7,173 bases of DNA from Chloroflexota bacterium (lineage in GTDB: Bacteria > Chloroflexota > Anaerolineae > Ardenticatenales > Ardenticatenaceae). The translations under genes and the position numbers were made by a program. The stretch covers positions 1 through 7,173 of the forward strand of contig DOUV01000218.1 of NCBI GenBank assembly GCA_003520455.1, read 5' to 3'. This document shows positions 5,591 to 7,173 of the stretch, piece after piece. Position 1 is the stretch's first letter. Each line of letters begins with the position of its first letter. A model generated the notes under the pieces. That model was not told the DNA's origin and did not search any database. It was given only the letters and a program-made list of their open reading frames with translations.

Positions 5591-7173
5591 AGGTGCTGAT
5601 GGTCGACAACGACCAGGACTTTCTCGAGACCCGTGCGGAGCGACTTGAGGAAGCCGGCTACGACGTCTACACGGCTGTCTCGATCGAGGAGGCCGAGCAC
5701 ATCCTGGAGCACACCAACATCCATGTCATTGTCGTCGATTTGCGCATGCGCGACGACAATGACGACAAGGACACCACGGGTCTGTTCCTGGCGGAGAAGG
5801 ATGCCTACGAGTCGATCCCAAAAATTATTCTGACCCGTTACCCCAGTTACCAGCACGTGCGCAAAGCGCTTGGCCCGGTCATTGAGGGACTTCCACCGGC
5901 GGTCGATTTCATCGCCAAACAAGAAGGGCAAGACAGCATGCTGGACGCAGTGCAGCGCGCCTTCGATACCTACGTCCCAATCAACCACACCCTCAGCATC
6001 ACCTGGAAAGAGGTCCTCTCCTTCTACCTGCTGGTCGACCTCATCGCCCCCGAGACTGCGAGAGAGCACCTGACTGATCGCACCGCCGAGCTTGAAGACC
6101 TCTTCCGCAGACTCTTCCACGACACCACTCAGGTCACTATCGGCCGCCTGCTCGCCCGCAGCGAGGGCCGGGTCATGCTGGAGGTCTTCGCCTACCGCCA
6201 CCAGAGTGGCGAGGTCCAGCTTGTCGTCGCCTGCGGGCGGCGCGATCTCATCCGCCAGGAAGATGGGTGCTTCGAACACTTCGCCCCCCACCATGGCGGC
6301 GCGGGGAGCACTGCAAAGTGGAAGACGGCGGAGACCGGCCGCTTCGCCGCCACCACCTACACGCTGGTCGGGGGTGAGCTGGCCGAGACGGCTTCATTCC
6401 GAGATTTTTACAGGAATCGGCCAGTGCGCGAGGTCGAGGCTGCCCTCGATTCCCTATCTAGCGATACCCTGGCTCGCTGGCACCGGCAGCGCCGCTTCCA
6501 TGAGGCCGACCATTCTCCCGTCGCCCTCTACCGTGACTGGTTGGAACTGAGCGACGAAGCGCTCTTGCCCGCGCGGCTGCAGCGGTGCGTGGACGCCATC
6601 GGTGCCGAGAGTGTCGCCCTCAGCCTGGCAGCAGTACAAGCCTCGCCCCACCGCTTGGTGTTCCAGATTCCGGGAGGCCCCTCGGTGTCCTACCCTAACC
6701 CCATTCCCGACCTGGCAACCGGGCGAATCGTCGGCGACCCACCGCTCCTCTGCGGCATCAGCCATGGCCGGGTCGACGCCGACACCGTTCTCGTCGATGG
6801 CCACGCGCGTACCTGGCTCATCGATTTCACCCACGCCGGTCGCGGTCCGCTGCTGCGCGACTACCTCAGCCTTGAACTCGTCATCAAGTTGGACCTGATC
6901 GAGACCCCCGACCTACTAGGACGTCACACCCTCGAACAACGCTTGCTGGCCGCCACCACGCTGGCCGATCCCCTTCCATCCGAAGGCCTCAGCCCCGAGC
7001 TGCGGAAAGCGCTCAGTGCGATCGAACGCATCCGGCACTCCGCAGCCCAGCTCGAGCCTAGAGACATCAAACCCTATCTCCTGGGACTCTTCTTCGCGGC
7101 AATAAAACGTGTTGCCAGCTTCAATCCGGATCTTCACTACTCGCGGCGCGAGCTCGCCCCCGCCGTGCACGGT
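5575..7173 (+). CDS. REC + TCAD9-like (kinase-fold) response regulator, 3'-truncated by window edge
   Basis: Open for 533 codons from ATG 5575 to the last base; the stop lies beyond the window. Residues 4-131 are a receiver domain: pocket Asp11 and Asp13 in VDND, phospho-acceptor Asp55 in VVDLR, Thr87 in ILTRY, Lys115 in FIAKQ. The loop after Asp55 is unusually long and acidic (DDNDDKD). Residues ~186-280 look like a kinase N-lobe (QLVVACG near 215-221, Glu229 as a helix-C candidate, YTLVG at 262-266). Residues ~325-533 resemble the C-lobe, with YRDWLEL, SHGRVDADTVLVD (396-408), WLIDF (414-418) and LLRDYLSLELVIK. The order and wording fit the ternary complex associated domain 9 family as I remember it, related to APH/choline kinases. 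Catalytic positions are altered (Ala219 for Lys, Arg399 for Asp). No DNA-binding domain is seen. REC call is firm; TCAD9 naming is from memory and not a profile search. Confidence 0.88.
   Translation, partial: MLKVLKVLMVDNDQDFLETRAERLEEAGYDVYTAVSIEEAEHILEHTNIHVIVVDLRMRDDNDDKDTTGLFLAEKDAYESIPKIILTRYPSYQHVRKALGPVIEGLPPAVDFIAKQEGQDSMLDAVQRAFDTYVPINHTLSITWKEVLSFYLLVDLIAPETAREHLTDRTAELEDLFRRLFHDTTQVTIGRLLARSEGRVMLEVFAYRHQSGEVQLVVACGRRDLIRQEDGCFEHFAPHHGGAGSTAKWKTAETGRFAATTYTLVGGELAETASFRDFYRNRPVREVEAALDSLSSDTLARWHRQRRFHEADHSPVALYRDWLELSDEALLPARLQRCVDAIGAESVALSLAAVQASPHRLVFQIPGGPSVSYPNPIPDLATGRIVGDPPLLCGISHGRVDADTVLVDGHARTWLIDFTHAGRGPLLRDYLSLELVIKLDLIETPDLLGRHTLEQRLLAATTLADPLPSEGLSPELRKALSAIERIRHSAAQLEPRDIKPYLLGLFFAAIKRVASFNPDLHYSRRELAPAVHG
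6130..7173 (+). other. TCAD9-like / aminoglycoside-phosphotransferase-like pseudokinase region
   Basis: Output half of the REC fusion. The catalytic-loop equivalent is HGRVDADTV (6763-6789). In active APH-type kinases this loop reads HGD-x-x-x-x-N, so the catalytic Asp is Arg (6769-6771) and the metal-binding Asn is not obvious. The DFG-equivalent Asp is kept in WLIDF (Asp at 6823-6825). In the N-lobe, the strand that should carry the ATP-anchoring Lys reads LVVACG, with Ala at 6229-6231. The fold therefore looks preserved while catalysis is probably lost. The distal part (6920-7173) is helical-looking, with no motif I recognise. Confidence 0.6.

Noticed and set aside
5110..6294. Minus-strand open frame of 394 codons
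   Set aside because: It lies opposite the two REC genes, whose plus-strand products have clear domain motifs. The antisense product shows no recognisable domain and is a shadow of GC-rich codon structure.
5870..6550. Plus-strand frames at 5870-6073 and 6092-6550
   Set aside because: They are out of frame with the continuous 5575-7173 coding frame and rich in Ser, Arg and Pro, as expected of shifted reading of GC-rich genes.
1..7173. CRISPR array, tRNA, rRNA, insertion sequence or transposase
   Set aside because: No regularly spaced direct repeats, tRNA-like cloverleaf, rRNA signature, transposase motif or terminal inverted repeats were seen; the window is almost wholly coding.

Overview
The window holds four genes on the + strand that look like one signal-transduction cluster. 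The DNA is GC-rich (about 60-65% by eye). The giant multi-GAF histidine kinase, with repeated endings of the form QAAVAIENARL, and the REC + kinase-fold protein both resemble what is common in Chloroflexota (filamentous or soil Chloroflexi). That taxonomic assignment is inference from protein style only; no rRNA or other marker gene is present.

Layout: bases 3-4595 are the 3' part of a very large soluble sensor histidine kinase. Its frame is open at the left edge, so the gene starts outside. It carries the end of one GAF domain, seven further GAF domains and a C-terminal DHp/HATPase kinase core. A 159-base spacer (4596-4754) holds a weak inverted repeat and a clear ribosome binding site. A stand-alone receiver (REC) protein follows (4755-5132). 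A second, degenerate REC protein (5195-5590) has Asn where the phospho-accepting Asp should be. Its end overlaps, in another frame, the start of a fourth gene (5575 to the right edge). The fourth gene is open for 533 codons and leaves the window without a stop. It encodes an intact REC domain fused to a large protein-kinase/APH-like domain resembling the 'ternary complex associated domain 9' (TCAD9) family.

How they may work together (inference): the kinase integrates several ligand, redox or light inputs through its GAF array and passes phosphate to the first REC protein and/or to the REC of the fourth protein. The middle REC cannot be phosphorylated in the usual way and may be a docking or decoy copy of the fourth gene's REC. 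No DNA-binding output domain is visible, so the output is probably protein-protein signalling through the kinase-fold module. That module has lost both the ATP-anchoring Lys position and the catalytic Asp position and is probably a pseudokinase. TCAD-type domains are known from NTP-dependent conflict/signalling systems with MoxR and vWA partners, so the unseen downstream DNA is the most informative place to look.
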